IMG/VR virus record: IMGVR_UViG_3300026082_000001
Coordinates: 1 to 30,972 of that record
DNA from: a virus
Direction: 5' to 3' (one strand)
Length of the DNA: 30,972 nt
Positions 1 to 7,768 of the stretch are shown here, one piece after another (the stretch's first letter is position 1; every line of letters begins with the position of its first letter). A program made the position numbers and the translations under genes. Under the pieces are notes generated by a model. The model did no database searches. It saw nothing but the letters and a program-made list of their open reading frames with translations, and was not told the DNA's origin.

Positions 1-2
1 AT

Positions 3-1037
3 GATATTGAAAAGCGTATTGCCTTAGCTAAGAATCAGCAAATGGCTCTTAAGATTCTTCTTAATAGTTTATATGGCGCTATAGGTAATAAATGGTTTAG
101 GTATTTTGATATGAGAATTGCTGAAGCCATTACTCTTACTGGCCAAGCAACTATCAAATGGGCAGAGAAATATTTGAATGAATATCTTAATAAGACTTTA
201 AAAACTGACAAAGACTATGTGATTGCTATTGATACTGATTCAGTGTATGTCACCCTTGATGAATTTATTAAACGTTTTAAACCAGCAAACCCTATTAACT
301 TTTTAGATAAATTATGTTCCACCGCAATAGAAGACGCTCTTAAAGAAGCTTTTAATGAGCTATATATTTCACTTGGTGGTTATGAAAATAAAATGGTTAT
401 GGGACGAGAAGTAATTGCTAATAGAGGTATATGGACAGCAAAGAAAAGATACATATTAAACGTATATGACAATGAAGGAGTTCGTTATACAAATCCACAT
501 TTAAAAATTATGGGTATTGAAGCTATCAAGTCAAGTACTCCAGCAATATGCAGGGAAGCATTAAAAGATATGTTTAAAAGAATTATTGAGACTGATGAGA
601 TAACAGTCCAAGCCGATATACAAAATTTTAAGAAAGTATTCTCTCAAGCGGCAGCTGAGGAAGTTAGTTTTCCTCGGTCCGTCCAGAATATTCGCAAATG
701 GATAGACAAAGAATCTATATATAAAAAGGGTACACCTATTCATGTGAGGGGAGCAATATTACATAATGAATTAATTAGAGATAAAAAACTAAATAATAAA
801 ATAGAAAAAATACATGGTGGCGATAAGGTTAAATTCACATACCTTGTTATGCCAAATCCTATAAAAGAGAATGTCATTTCATTTATTGATTTTTTACCAA
901 AGCAATTTCAGCTTGAGGATTATATAGATTATAACCTCCAATTTGAAAAGACATTTATTAGTGCGATTGAACCAGTATTAGATGCAGTTGGATGGAAAAG
1001 TGAAAAGACTATTTCTTTAGAATCTTTTTTCGTTTAA
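3..1037 (+). CDS. 43: DNA polymerase, family B (T4 gp43-like), C-terminal part
   Basis: The reading frame is open to the left edge, so this is the C-terminal end of a longer gene; the first internal ATG is at 42 but coding clearly begins upstream. Family B polymerase motif B (K-x3-N-S-x-Y-G, in KILLNSLYGA) is followed by motif C (the DTDS metal-binding aspartates, in AIDTDSVYV). These are the palm-domain signatures of replicative T4-type polymerases. The protein ends with a short tail containing ISLESFF, similar to the C-terminal sliding-clamp-binding tail known for T4 gp43. It synthesises phage DNA with the clamp, gp41 helicase and primase. The exonuclease and N-terminal domains lie outside the window. 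Confidence 0.95.
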   Translation, partial: DIEKRIALAKNQQMALKILLNSLYGAIGNKWFRYFDMRIAEAITLTGQATIKWAEKYLNEYLNKTLKTDKDYVIAIDTDSVYVTLDEFIKRFKPANPINFLDKLCSTAIEDALKEAFNELYISLGGYENKMVMGREVIANRGIWTAKKRYILNVYDNEGVRYTNPHLKIMGIEAIKSSTPAICREALKDMFKRIIETDEITVQADIQNFKKVFSQAAAEEVSFPRSVQNIRKWIDKESIYKKGTPIHVRGAILHNELIRDKKLNNKIEKIHGGDKVKFTYLVMPNPIKENVISFIDFLPKQFQLEDYIDYNLQFEKTFISAIEPVLDAVGWKSEKTISLESFFV

Positions 1038-1040
1038 CTA

Positions 1041-1069
1041 TGTACATTCAATACTAATTGTGATATAAT
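1041..1069 (+). promoter_or_regulatory. Sigma70-type promoter
   Basis: A -35-like TGTACA (1041-1046) and a perfect -10 TATAAT (1064-1069) are separated by 17 nt, with TGA just before the -10. The element closely resembles the promoter at 30416-30444. It should start transcription near 1076, just upstream of an AAGGAG ribosome-binding site and the ATG at 1089. Confidence 0.7.
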
Positions 1070-1088
1070 ATACCAAAAGGAGAAATTT

Positions 1089-1703
1089 ATGAGTGCAGAT
1101 TGGGTAAATGATATTAATAGAATGCAAACCAAATTTGGCGTACGTGATTGGATAGCAAATGCCAGTCCTTTTATGTTGCGTAAGTATATAAAATTTAGAT
1201 ATGATTTCCTTAAAGAGGAAATGGAAGAAACACGTGAGGCAATTATTTATGAGGATTCTGAAGAACTTGTTGATGGTCTTATTGATATTTGTGTTGTGGC
1301 TATTGGAACTTTAGATGCTATGGGTGTTAATCCACACAAAGCATGGGATACAGTTTTAAAAGCTAACATGGCAAAGGACCTTGGAGAAAATAAAACAAGA
1401 CCAAATCCATTGGGAATTCCAGATATGGTTAAACCTGAAGGTTGGAAAAATCCAAGTCATGAAGGTAATCACGGTCTTATACCTCAATCCCATAAGGGTA
1501 ATGTCCAAGAAGAAATTTGGACTGAGGAACAAGAGGCAGCATTAGAAAAAATGATACATGACAAAGAGCTACTAAAAAAAGCAATGAAAGCAAATAAAGC
1601 TAGAACTGAAATTAGTGGTAAGTTTAATACTAAGTGGACACCAGATGCTATTGAAAAATATGGTAGAGCAGTTGAAACTATTAGAAAAGATGAGGTAAAA
1701 TAA
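1089..1703 (+). CDS. MazG-like nucleotide pyrophosphohydrolase
   Basis: The N-terminal half carries the all-alpha NTP pyrophosphohydrolase signature: a helix with E43-E44-x2-E47 and a second with E59-x2-D62 and D66, which coordinate Mg2+ in MazG and HisE-like enzymes. Family members hydrolyse nucleoside triphosphates to monophosphate and pyrophosphate. The C-terminal third is charged, helical and unassigned. It has its own promoter (1041-1069) and a good AAGGAG site 7 nt before the ATG. One of three proteins of this superfamily in the window, it is a candidate dNTP-pool sanitiser, possibly filling the role of T4 gp56 dCTPase. The substrate cannot be read from sequence. Confidence 0.75.
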   Translation: MSADWVNDINRMQTKFGVRDWIANASPFMLRKYIKFRYDFLKEEMEETREAIIYEDSEELVDGLIDICVVAIGTLDAMGVNPHKAWDTVLKANMAKDLGENKTRPNPLGIPDMVKPEGWKNPSHEGNHGLIPQSHKGNVQEEIWTEEQEAALEKMIHDKELLKKAMKANKARTEISGKFNTKWTPDAIEKYGRAVETIRKDEVK

Positions 1704-1897
1704 TGGATGAGTTATATGAAAAATATGAAAAATTAACAATAAATCATGAGCCGTTAATGGCTGCAGGAATAATGATGGCACAAGCAATGAAAATTTATAA
1801 AGCCATGTTGTCTGAAGATGAATTTAAAGTAATGACTGAACATATATTAAAAAGTCGGGATGATATTCCAACATCTGAAATACCAAAGGTACATTAA
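1703..1897 (+). CDS. Small hypothetical protein (64 aa)
   Basis: The ATG overlaps the TAA of the MazG-like gene (TAATG), indicating translational coupling. The product is acidic and predicted helical (DELYEKYEKL near the start), with no recognised motif. Coding is supported by tight packing between two genes in the same direction rather than by homology. Confidence 0.6.
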   Translation: MDELYEKYEKLTINHEPLMAAGIMMAQAMKIYKAMLSEDEFKVMTEHILKSRDDIPTSEIPKVH

Positions 1898-1899
1898 TT

Positions 1900-2070
1900 A
1901 TGGCTAAACAATCTTGGAACGACTGGATATTTTCTAAAACACATACCTATGACTTATGGTTGCAAAGGTATAAAGGTAAAACTGTTCATGACCTTACTGT
2001 TAATGAACATACTAAATTTTCAACAGAATATAAAAGATGGAAACAAGGAAACATTGAGAAAGTAACTTGA
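1900..2070 (+). CDS. Small hypothetical protein (56 aa)
   Basis: The ATG lies 2 nt after the preceding stop, with AAAGG upstream. The ORF fills the gap exactly and its TGA overlaps the TTG start of the next gene. The product is rich in Trp, Lys and Tyr (QSWNDWIFSK, WLQRYKGK) and may bind nucleic acid, but no family is recognised. Confidence 0.6.
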   Translation: MAKQSWNDWIFSKTHTYDLWLQRYKGKTVHDLTVNEHTKFSTEYKRWKQGNIEKVT

Positions 2071-2996
2071 ATTATTCACTTACAATATTTAAATCAATAT
2101 ATGATAATAAGACGCATAAGCGTTTAAACTTTAGCTCTTATATGTCTTTTGAAAAAATGTTTTTTGATTTAGCACAAGAGCCTCGTAAAGATAAAAAATC
2201 GGCTCCTTTAATATCACCCGCCATATATACAGAAAAAACAACAAGGGCAAACGATAATGTTTTAGGTTGGGCTGGTTGGTGTGCAGTAGATATAGATGAA
2301 GGTAATTGGCATGGCGAGACCCTCACAAAAGATATAATTGAAAAGTATAGTAAATGGAACTATATATGTTATAGCACAGCATCATCTACATATAAAAAAC
2401 CAAAATTTAGAATGGTCTTTCCATTATCAAAAGCCATAGGAAAAAATTCAATTAAACATTTTTGGTATGCTCTCAATAAAGAGTTAGGAGATGTTGGTGA
2501 CCCTCAAACAAAAGATTTAAGTCGTATGTATTATATCCCTGGGAAATATGAAGGTGCATATAATTTTATATACAATAATTTTAACGGTGTTGATATGGAC
2601 CCACTTGAAATCATAAGCAAACATGATTATGTGGAGAGGTCTGGTTCTTTATTGGATAACCTACCACCAAAAATGAGAACACAAGTACTCGCTCACCGTA
2701 AAAATTCAATGACAAATACAAGTGTGACATGGAATAATTATAGAGATTGTCCATTTGTTAATAAAAAGTTAGTTAAAGAATACAATGAAATAACTGACAC
2801 AGGCTGGTATGCAAAGATGTATGCCATTATGGTTTCAATTGCGGGTAACGCGATACGTAAAAAATATCCAATCACCGCACAGGAAATCACCACATTATGC
2901 AAGGAAATAGATTATGAGAATGGAAACTGGTATAAATCAAGACCCTTTGATAAAGAGGCCGATAGAGCAATTGAATTTGTCTACTCTAATAACTGA
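2067..2996 (+). CDS. Archaeo-eukaryotic primase (PrimPol/AEP)-like protein
   Basis: This 309 aa protein has the layout of small phage and plasmid AEP primases. Motif I is a hydrophobic-DxD element (CAVDIDEGN, about residues 72-80). A strand-turn segment follows (YSTASSTYKKPKFRMVFPLS region) matching the usual YxTxSHTxxKPRxRxxxPLS motif II, and then an Asp-Ser-Arg-x-x-Tyr-x-Pro-Gly element (DLSRMYYIPG) typical of motif III. The motif II His is absent; Ser/Ala occupy the usual positions. Its place next to the polymerase suggests it primes replication instead of the TOPRIM primase gp61. Translation starts at TTG overlapping the previous TGA. An inactive or altered primase is possible. Confidence 0.65.
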   Translation: MNYSLTIFKSIYDNKTHKRLNFSSYMSFEKMFFDLAQEPRKDKKSAPLISPAIYTEKTTRANDNVLGWAGWCAVDIDEGNWHGETLTKDIIEKYSKWNYICYSTASSTYKKPKFRMVFPLSKAIGKNSIKHFWYALNKELGDVGDPQTKDLSRMYYIPGKYEGAYNFIYNNFNGVDMDPLEIISKHDYVERSGSLLDNLPPKMRTQVLAHRKNSMTNTSVTWNNYRDCPFVNKKLVKEYNEITDTGWYAKMYAIMVSIAGNAIRKKYPITAQEITTLCKEIDYENGNWYKSRPFDKEADRAIEFVYSNN

Positions 2997-3543
2997 TACG
3001 GCTGCCTTAAAGGACCATCAAAAATTAAAAGCTTTATCACAAGCATTTTCAATATTTACAAATAAAACTTTTGTAATTCCTGAAGAATTTGTAAAAGAAC
3101 AAAATGAAAGATGGTTAGACCCAACAACAAATTATGATAGCCGTAAGGGAATGGATTATGAATTTCTTGAATGGCATTTCCTTAAAGAGGGATTAGTAGA
3201 TAAAAAAGATACTACATTTGAAACTGATGGAAAGCTAGCTAAATATTGGCCTGACTATAATGTTGATTGGAGAAGATTTGATAATAAAGTAATTGCTTCT
3301 AAATGGTTTGAAATTAGTCCACAAATGATTCATGCAATTGAAAAAAAAGTGGTTACGCATTTTAATTTTATTAAATCTGATGAAGATACCGATGAAATTT
3401 TAAAAGGAAATGACGAAGTTACATATAAGCATATAGGCTGTGCAACTGCTAAACTAACACTTGAAATGGCTGGGGACAGCCAATTTAAATTTGGATATAA
3501 AGTTGTGGATGTCTATTTACTTTGCGCTAAAACTATGTTATAA
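2971..3543 (+). CDS. Hypothetical phage protein (about 190 aa)
   Basis: This open frame overlaps the end of the primase-like gene. An ATG at 2914 would force an 83-nt overlap. TTG codons at 2971 and 2977 behind AGAGG (2954-2958) give the short overlaps seen elsewhere, so 2971 is preferred. The protein is mixed alpha/beta with a conserved-looking centre (NERWLDPTTNYDSRKGMDYEFLEW) and no motif I recognise. The promoter for the next gene lies inside its 3' end. Confidence 0.6.
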   Translation: MNLSTLITDTAALKDHQKLKALSQAFSIFTNKTFVIPEEFVKEQNERWLDPTTNYDSRKGMDYEFLEWHFLKEGLVDKKDTTFETDGKLAKYWPDYNVDWRRFDNKVIASKWFEISPQMIHAIEKKVVTHFNFIKSDEDTDEILKGNDEVTYKHIGCATAKLTLEMAGDSQFKFGYKVVDVYLLCAKTML

Positions 3544-3544
3544 T
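3516..3544 (+). promoter_or_regulatory. Sigma70-type promoter, near-leaderless
   Basis: TTTACT (3516-3521), a 17-nt spacer and TATAAT (3539-3544), preceded by TATGT. It overlaps the end of the upstream gene. The expected start site (about 3551) is only about 2 nt before the ATG at 3553, so the transcript from this promoter would have essentially no leader. Confidence 0.7.
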
Positions 3545-3552
3545 ATAAGTAT

Positions 3553-3870
3553 ATGAAATTTGATAAAGAAAAGCCACCTATGGCTCTAATTCCACCTGAA
3601 CCTCTTTATGAAGTAGCCGATGTATTTCGGTTTGGTGCTGAAAAATATGGTATGAATAATTGGCGAGATGATGGTGACAAAACAGAATGGGCTCGCACTT
3701 ATTCTTCTATTCAACGTCACCTAAATAAATTTTGGGAAGGTGAAGATATTGACCCTGAATCTGGTAAATCTCATTTAGCACATGCTACAACTCAAATGTT
3801 AATTTTAATGGTACACCAAATGGAGCATCCAGAAATGGATGATAGATATAATGCTAGTAAGACCATATAA
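3553..3870 (+). CDS. dNTP diphosphohydrolase (dATP/dGTP diphosphohydrolase-type, MazG superfamily)
   Basis: The 105 aa protein matches the N-terminal family of phage dATP/dGTP diphosphohydrolases: a KPPMALIPPEPLYEVADVFRFGAEKYG start, then N-W-R, a basic RHLNKFWEGEDIDPESG loop and SHLAHA. Family members convert dNTPs to dNMPs. It is followed directly by the dCMP hydroxymethylase-like gene, so a role in removing an unwanted dNTP, such as dCTP, before modified-base synthesis is plausible. Relatives serve in diaminopurine (Z-genome) phages, but no PurZ is seen here. The promoter at 3516 places it first in the modification operon. Confidence 0.8.
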   Translation: MKFDKEKPPMALIPPEPLYEVADVFRFGAEKYGMNNWRDDGDKTEWARTYSSIQRHLNKFWEGEDIDPESGKSHLAHATTQMLILMVHQMEHPEMDDRYNASKTI

Positions 3871-4561
3871 AGTATCAGATGTTCGTGACTATTTTATTGG
3901 CGCCAAACAAGGTGGCAATTATGGTCAAACAATAGATAAGACAGGTGTTAAGTGTATTGAATTAATTGGCGCAAGTTTTGAAGCAGATGAACCTGCAATA
4001 TTTGGTACACCCAATATAGAATACATTAAAAAAGAAATTGATTGGTATCAATCTATGTCTTTAAACATTAATGACATATATGGATTTGGTAAGAATCCAC
4101 CAGAAGCATGGAAATATGCTGCATCTCCAGAAGGTTGGATTCATTCTAATTATGGTTATTTAATTTGGCACCAAGATAATTATGACCAATATGAGAATTG
4201 TTTAAAAGAATTAAAAGCTAATCCTAATTCCAGAAGAGCTATGATGATTTATAATAGACCAGAAATTTGGAATGAATATGATATGGATGGATGTTCAGAT
4301 TTTATATGTACCAATTCAGTAGCTTATTATATTCGTAATGACAAATTACATTGCTCAGTGTCAATGCGCAGTAATGACGTTGTGTATGGATATAAAAATG
4401 ATTATGCATGGCAACAATATGTATTACATGAATTAGCAAATGACTTAAGTGTAGAAGTAGGAACAATGATTTGGCAGGTTCAAAACCTCCATGTATATGA
4501 AAAACATTTTGACTTAATTAAACCTAAAGTAATTTGGGTTGACTATAACCCAGCACAATGA
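3839..4561 (+). CDS. 42: Thymidylate synthase-fold dCMP hydroxymethylase (T4 gp42-like)
   Basis: The protein has the thymidylate synthase core: the phosphate-binding N-S-R-R (residues 130-133), the catalytic Cys157 (DFICTNSVAYYI), the R-S-N-D-V segment (177-181) and the C-terminal HVYEKH (218-223), where synthases have HxYxxH. At the position of the substrate-selecting Asn177 of E. coli TS it has Asp188 (in GYKNDYAW). In T4 gp42 Asp at this site gives specificity for dCMP. The length (240 aa) matches gp42 (246 aa). It most likely makes 5-hydroxymethyl-dCMP from dCMP and methylene-tetrahydrofolate. It overlaps both neighbours, with the AGT homologue next. The start may be 3839 or 3851. A dCMP methylase is the alternative. 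Confidence 0.82.
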   Translation: MIDIMLVRPYKVSDVRDYFIGAKQGGNYGQTIDKTGVKCIELIGASFEADEPAIFGTPNIEYIKKEIDWYQSMSLNINDIYGFGKNPPEAWKYAASPEGWIHSNYGYLIWHQDNYDQYENCLKELKANPNSRRAMMIYNRPEIWNEYDMDGCSDFICTNSVAYYIRNDKLHCSVSMRSNDVVYGYKNDYAWQQYVLHELANDLSVEVGTMIWQVQNLHVYEKHFDLIKPKVIWVDYNPAQ

Positions 4562-5928
4562 AAATAGCAATAGTATTTGGAAAAGGCTTAGACGGATGTG
4601 GCGTTGAGAAATATGGTTATGAGTGGAAACGCTATGACCCAGACAATATTGATATATTTAATTTAGTTGAAAGAAGCTTTGTTAGGTCGGGTGGTCATAT
4701 TAAAGAATCAATCTCTTTTAAACCTAGTGAGATGCTAGATGTTGCAAAGAGATTAAATGACAACTATGATATTGTAATATTAAATAGTTATCCAAGTCCC
4801 ATGCATAAAAGAGAAACCATTAAGAGTTTCTATTATGATTTAGTTCTACAAATAAAGAAACCTATATTGGTTAGTATGATGCATGAGATTAAAAGAATGA
4901 ATTATGACAGAATACCAATTCACCTAGCAATATCTAATGCTGCTGATATAATATTTAATTTCTCTACAGAGACCACTTACTCACAGGACATGGCTGGTAT
5001 TTTAACCAATAAAAAGCTTGGTGAAAGAATAGCAAGAATGAAATTACCTATAACGGTTTCTGACTATGAAGAATATAGAATACCATTTAAGGACAAAAAT
5101 AAATCTTGTATATACGCAAGTCGTTGGACTTCAATGAAACACCCAAGTAGATTAATTGACCTCTGGGAAATGGATAAAGATTTTCATTATGCGATTCATG
5201 GAATTGAAAGGTCTATTGGAGCTAAGTTTGATATTATAGATAGAACAGAATATCAAGCAAAGTTTAATGGATATACTTATTATGCTGGTAGAGAACTAAT
5301 GGAATCATTTGGTCCTTATGAATATCAAGAGGGTATGAACCTTATAGCTAATAGTATGTTTGGATATAGTGGTTATGCTTTACCAAAAGAAAGACATAAC
5401 TATGGTGATAGATTTGAATACGCTCAAATGGAAATAATTGCTGTAGGGACAGTTCCAATATTTGATATTGACTATGGACTATATAATAATGCTGAAAATG
5501 GTAAAGCATTCTCTGACCATGATATAGCTATTTGGTCTGATAGAAATGATTTAGAAAATACTAAAGAGCAAATACATAGAATTTCAAAAGATGAAAGTGC
5601 CTATAATAGATATTTAGATGCTGGTATAGAATTTCTTAAAATAGAAACTGATGCTTCTAATATAATACCACCAATGCTAGAACATATAACCAAGGTTGGC
5701 AAACAAACAGATAAGTGGGACCATGATACATTCCTAGACAATGTTTATAATACAGATGTAAAAGAACATTTTAATTATGTAATGGAAAATCATATACCAG
5801 CATTGGGTGCAAAAGAAGTTATGAATCAAACCATAAGTTATTTTGAAAAGAAAAAAAGAATAGTATATAAATCAAAACAAGAATTAAAAGATGATGGCCA
5901 AATTTCCTTAGAGGACTTTTTTACATAA
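4558..5928 (+). CDS. agt: DNA alpha-glucosyltransferase (T4 AGT-like, GT-B fold)
   Basis: The N-terminus (MKIAIVFGKGLDGCGVEKY) resembles the start of T4 AGT closely, including R/KGLxGCGV. Further agreement is seen in DIVILNSYPSP, in EYAQMEIIAVGTVPIF and in the C-terminal SDHDIAIWSDRNDLENTKEQI segment, where GT-B enzymes bind the nucleotide sugar. T4 AGT moves glucose from UDP-glucose to hydroxymethylcytosine in DNA. At 456 aa it exceeds T4 AGT (400 aa) by a C-terminal extension ending GQISLEDFFT, a clamp-binding-like tail; T4 AGT is reported to bind the gp45 clamp. The ATG overlaps the hydroxymethylase stop, so the two steps are co-translated. Which sugar is used is unknown. Confidence 0.88.
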   Translation: MKIAIVFGKGLDGCGVEKYGYEWKRYDPDNIDIFNLVERSFVRSGGHIKESISFKPSEMLDVAKRLNDNYDIVILNSYPSPMHKRETIKSFYYDLVLQIKKPILVSMMHEIKRMNYDRIPIHLAISNAADIIFNFSTETTYSQDMAGILTNKKLGERIARMKLPITVSDYEEYRIPFKDKNKSCIYASRWTSMKHPSRLIDLWEMDKDFHYAIHGIERSIGAKFDIIDRTEYQAKFNGYTYYAGRELMESFGPYEYQEGMNLIANSMFGYSGYALPKERHNYGDRFEYAQMEIIAVGTVPIFDIDYGLYNNAENGKAFSDHDIAIWSDRNDLENTKEQIHRISKDESAYNRYLDAGIEFLKIETDASNIIPPMLEHITKVGKQTDKWDHDTFLDNVYNTDVKEHFNYVMENHIPALGAKEVMNQTISYFEKKKRIVYKSKQELKDDGQISLEDFFT

Positions 5929-6308
5929 TGGATTTAGTTAAAAAACAAAATAGAGAATCAGTAGTAATAGATATAGACCATACAATTTCATTTCCCAGGT
6001 TGGATTTAATACCCTCAGCTGAAAGATTTGGAATGTCAACTCCAAATCATGATGTTATAAAAGGCATAAGAAGATTAAAGGAAAAGGGATTTAAAATTAT
6101 TTTATTTACAGCCAGAAGAATGTTAACACATGATGGTGATGTAGAAGCAATTATAAAAGACGTAGGTGATGTTACTATTAATTGGTTAAAGGAACATGAT
6201 GTTCCATACGATGAACTTATATGGGGCAAACCTTATACATCCACTTGGTATGTAGATGATAAGTCAATGAACTTAGAGGAATTTAAAGAATGGACAGATT
6301 CAATTTAG
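5928..6308 (+). CDS. HAD-superfamily phosphatase (sugar-phosphate type)
   Basis: This 126 aa capless HAD protein has motif I VIDIDHTI (D15, D17, T19), motif II LFTARR (T61), a likely motif III Lys101 and the motif IV acidic pair D110-D111 in VDDKS. Small HAD phosphatases of this type occur in capsule and sugar-nucleotide clusters beside nucleotidyltransferases, as here. It probably removes a phosphate from an intermediate used by the following kinase/nucleotidyltransferase. Alternatively it acts on DNA- or nucleotide-linked phosphate. The ATG overlaps the AGT stop, and the next gene starts within its last 19 nt, so it belongs to the modification operon. Confidence 0.8.
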   Translation: MDLVKKQNRESVVIDIDHTISFPRLDLIPSAERFGMSTPNHDVIKGIRRLKEKGFKIILFTARRMLTHDGDVEAIIKDVGDVTINWLKEHDVPYDELIWGKPYTSTWYVDDKSMNLEEFKEWTDSI

Positions 6309-7768
6309 TAATACCCGCGGCCGGAGCAGCAACAAGATTAAGACCGTTATCTTCCAACACGTCAAAGATTATGGTGCGTGTTAATGGTAAACCAACCCTT
6401 GATTATATAATAGAGGCTGTCAATGGTAGTGTTGATGAAGTGGTTATTATTGATGGAAAGTTTACAGATATCCGAGAGTACTGTGAGGTAAAACATCCAA
6501 ATATAGAATTTGCTAATCAACCAAGTTTTGATGGACCAAGGGATGCCATTAAGATTGGTATGAACGCTTTAAAAGACCCAAGTAAACCAGTTGTTGTTTG
6601 GTTAGGTGATGCAATTATTTTAGAAAAAGATATGCCATTAGGTACAGATTTTCTTTTAACTAAAATTGTAGATGACCATAAAAATTGGTGTATGTGGGAT
6701 GGTTTAGATTATTATAATAAACCAGATAAACCAATTCCAAATGGTACAGCATTAGTTGGATTATATTCTTTTAAAGATGGTGTTCGTGCTAGAGATGCAT
6801 TTTGTGAATCTACTGATTCTGATATATCAGGCGCTCTAAAAATATATGGAGAGTTCAATAATGTAACCACTAATTTATGGTATGACATTGGTGATTTGCC
6901 TAGATATTTTAAAACCTGTGCAGCTCTTTTAAATACAAAAGCTCGCGCATTTAATAATTTACATTTTGATGCAGACCTTGGCACAATAAGAAAAGGTCCT
7001 GACTATCATAATGAACATAGTATAAAAACATTAAGAGATGAAAAAGCCTGGTATGATACACTCACTCCAGAGCAATCATTATTTACACCAAGAATATTAC
7101 CACATAAAGTTGATTTAATTATGTCATATGAATCTGGTACATTATTAAGTGATATAATGCTATATGAAAATATGCCTGATTCCCATTGGGATTATATAAT
7201 GGATAGAATATTTCAAATTAAATTAAAGTATTTTAATAATAGAATACAAAACGTAGGTAACATTGATAGTTTTTCAGGATTATCTAGAAAGATGTGGATT
7301 GACAAAACAGAAGAAAGACTATCTAGGATTGGTGGTTTTCCTAAAGGTATTAAAATTAAATTATTAGATTGGGCTTATGAAGTTCATAAACACACAGCTC
7401 CAATTACTGGAATGCATGGTGATTTACACTTTGCTAATATATTATATAACCAACAGACAGACCAGTTTAAACTCCTTGACCCAAGAGGAAACTATGGAGG
7501 AAAGGTTGGAACAATAGGAGATGATATTTATGATTGGGCTAAGTTAGCACATGACTGTTATTATGGATATAATGCAGCTGTTGCCGATGTTCCACATAAT
7601 AAATACGTAAAAGAATTATTTGTTCGCAAGTTAGATGAATATGATTTACCAAAAGATATTATATTAAAAGGTGGATTATTACTTGTTGCTACATGCATTC
7701 CATTACACTATGACGATTCTGGACGACAAACAAGATTTTTACAAAAGGTATTAAATGAAATGGGCTAG
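6290..7768 (+). CDS. Nucleotidyltransferase-kinase fusion (NTP_transferase + APH-type kinase)
   Basis: Residues 1-215 form a nucleotidyltransferase: the NTP-binding loop PAAGAATRLRPLS (9-21), then K-I-M-V and G-K-P, and a LGDA metal motif (105-108). Residues 260-480 form an aminoglycoside/choline-kinase-like domain with the catalytic loop HGDLHFANIL (376-385) and the metal motif LDPRG (396-400). The fusion could phosphorylate a small molecule and couple it to a nucleotide. Analogues are AmgK plus MurU (amino sugars) and LicA plus LicC (choline). In this operon the product may be the activated donor for DNA glycosylation. The first loop has Ala where GxGTR normally has Gly. The substrate and nucleotide cannot be told from sequence. 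Confidence 0.8.
   Translation: MDRFNLVIPAAGAATRLRPLSSNTSKIMVRVNGKPTLDYIIEAVNGSVDEVVIIDGKFTDIREYCEVKHPNIEFANQPSFDGPRDAIKIGMNALKDPSKPVVVWLGDAIILEKDMPLGTDFLLTKIVDDHKNWCMWDGLDYYNKPDKPIPNGTALVGLYSFKDGVRARDAFCESTDSDISGALKIYGEFNNVTTNLWYDIGDLPRYFKTCAALLNTKARAFNNLHFDADLGTIRKGPDYHNEHSIKTLRDEKAWYDTLTPEQSLFTPRILPHKVDLIMSYESGTLLSDIMLYENMPDSHWDYIMDRIFQIKLKYFNNRIQNVGNIDSFSGLSRKMWIDKTEERLSRIGGFPKGIKIKLLDWAYEVHKHTAPITGMHGDLHFANILYNQQTDQFKLLDPRGNYGGKVGTIGDDIYDWAKLAHDCYYGYNAAVADVPHNKYVKELFVRKLDEYDLPKDIILKGGLLLVATCIPLHYDDSGRQTRFLQKVLNEMG

Noticed and set aside
3553-3870. Diaminopurine (Z-genome) pathway
   Set aside because: The pyrophosphohydrolase is of a related type, but no PurZ or DatZ is visible in the window and the neighbours point to cytosine modification.
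6712-6984. Minus-strand ORFs inside the modification operon and elsewhere
   Set aside because: They are shadows of well-supported + strand genes with recognisable domains.
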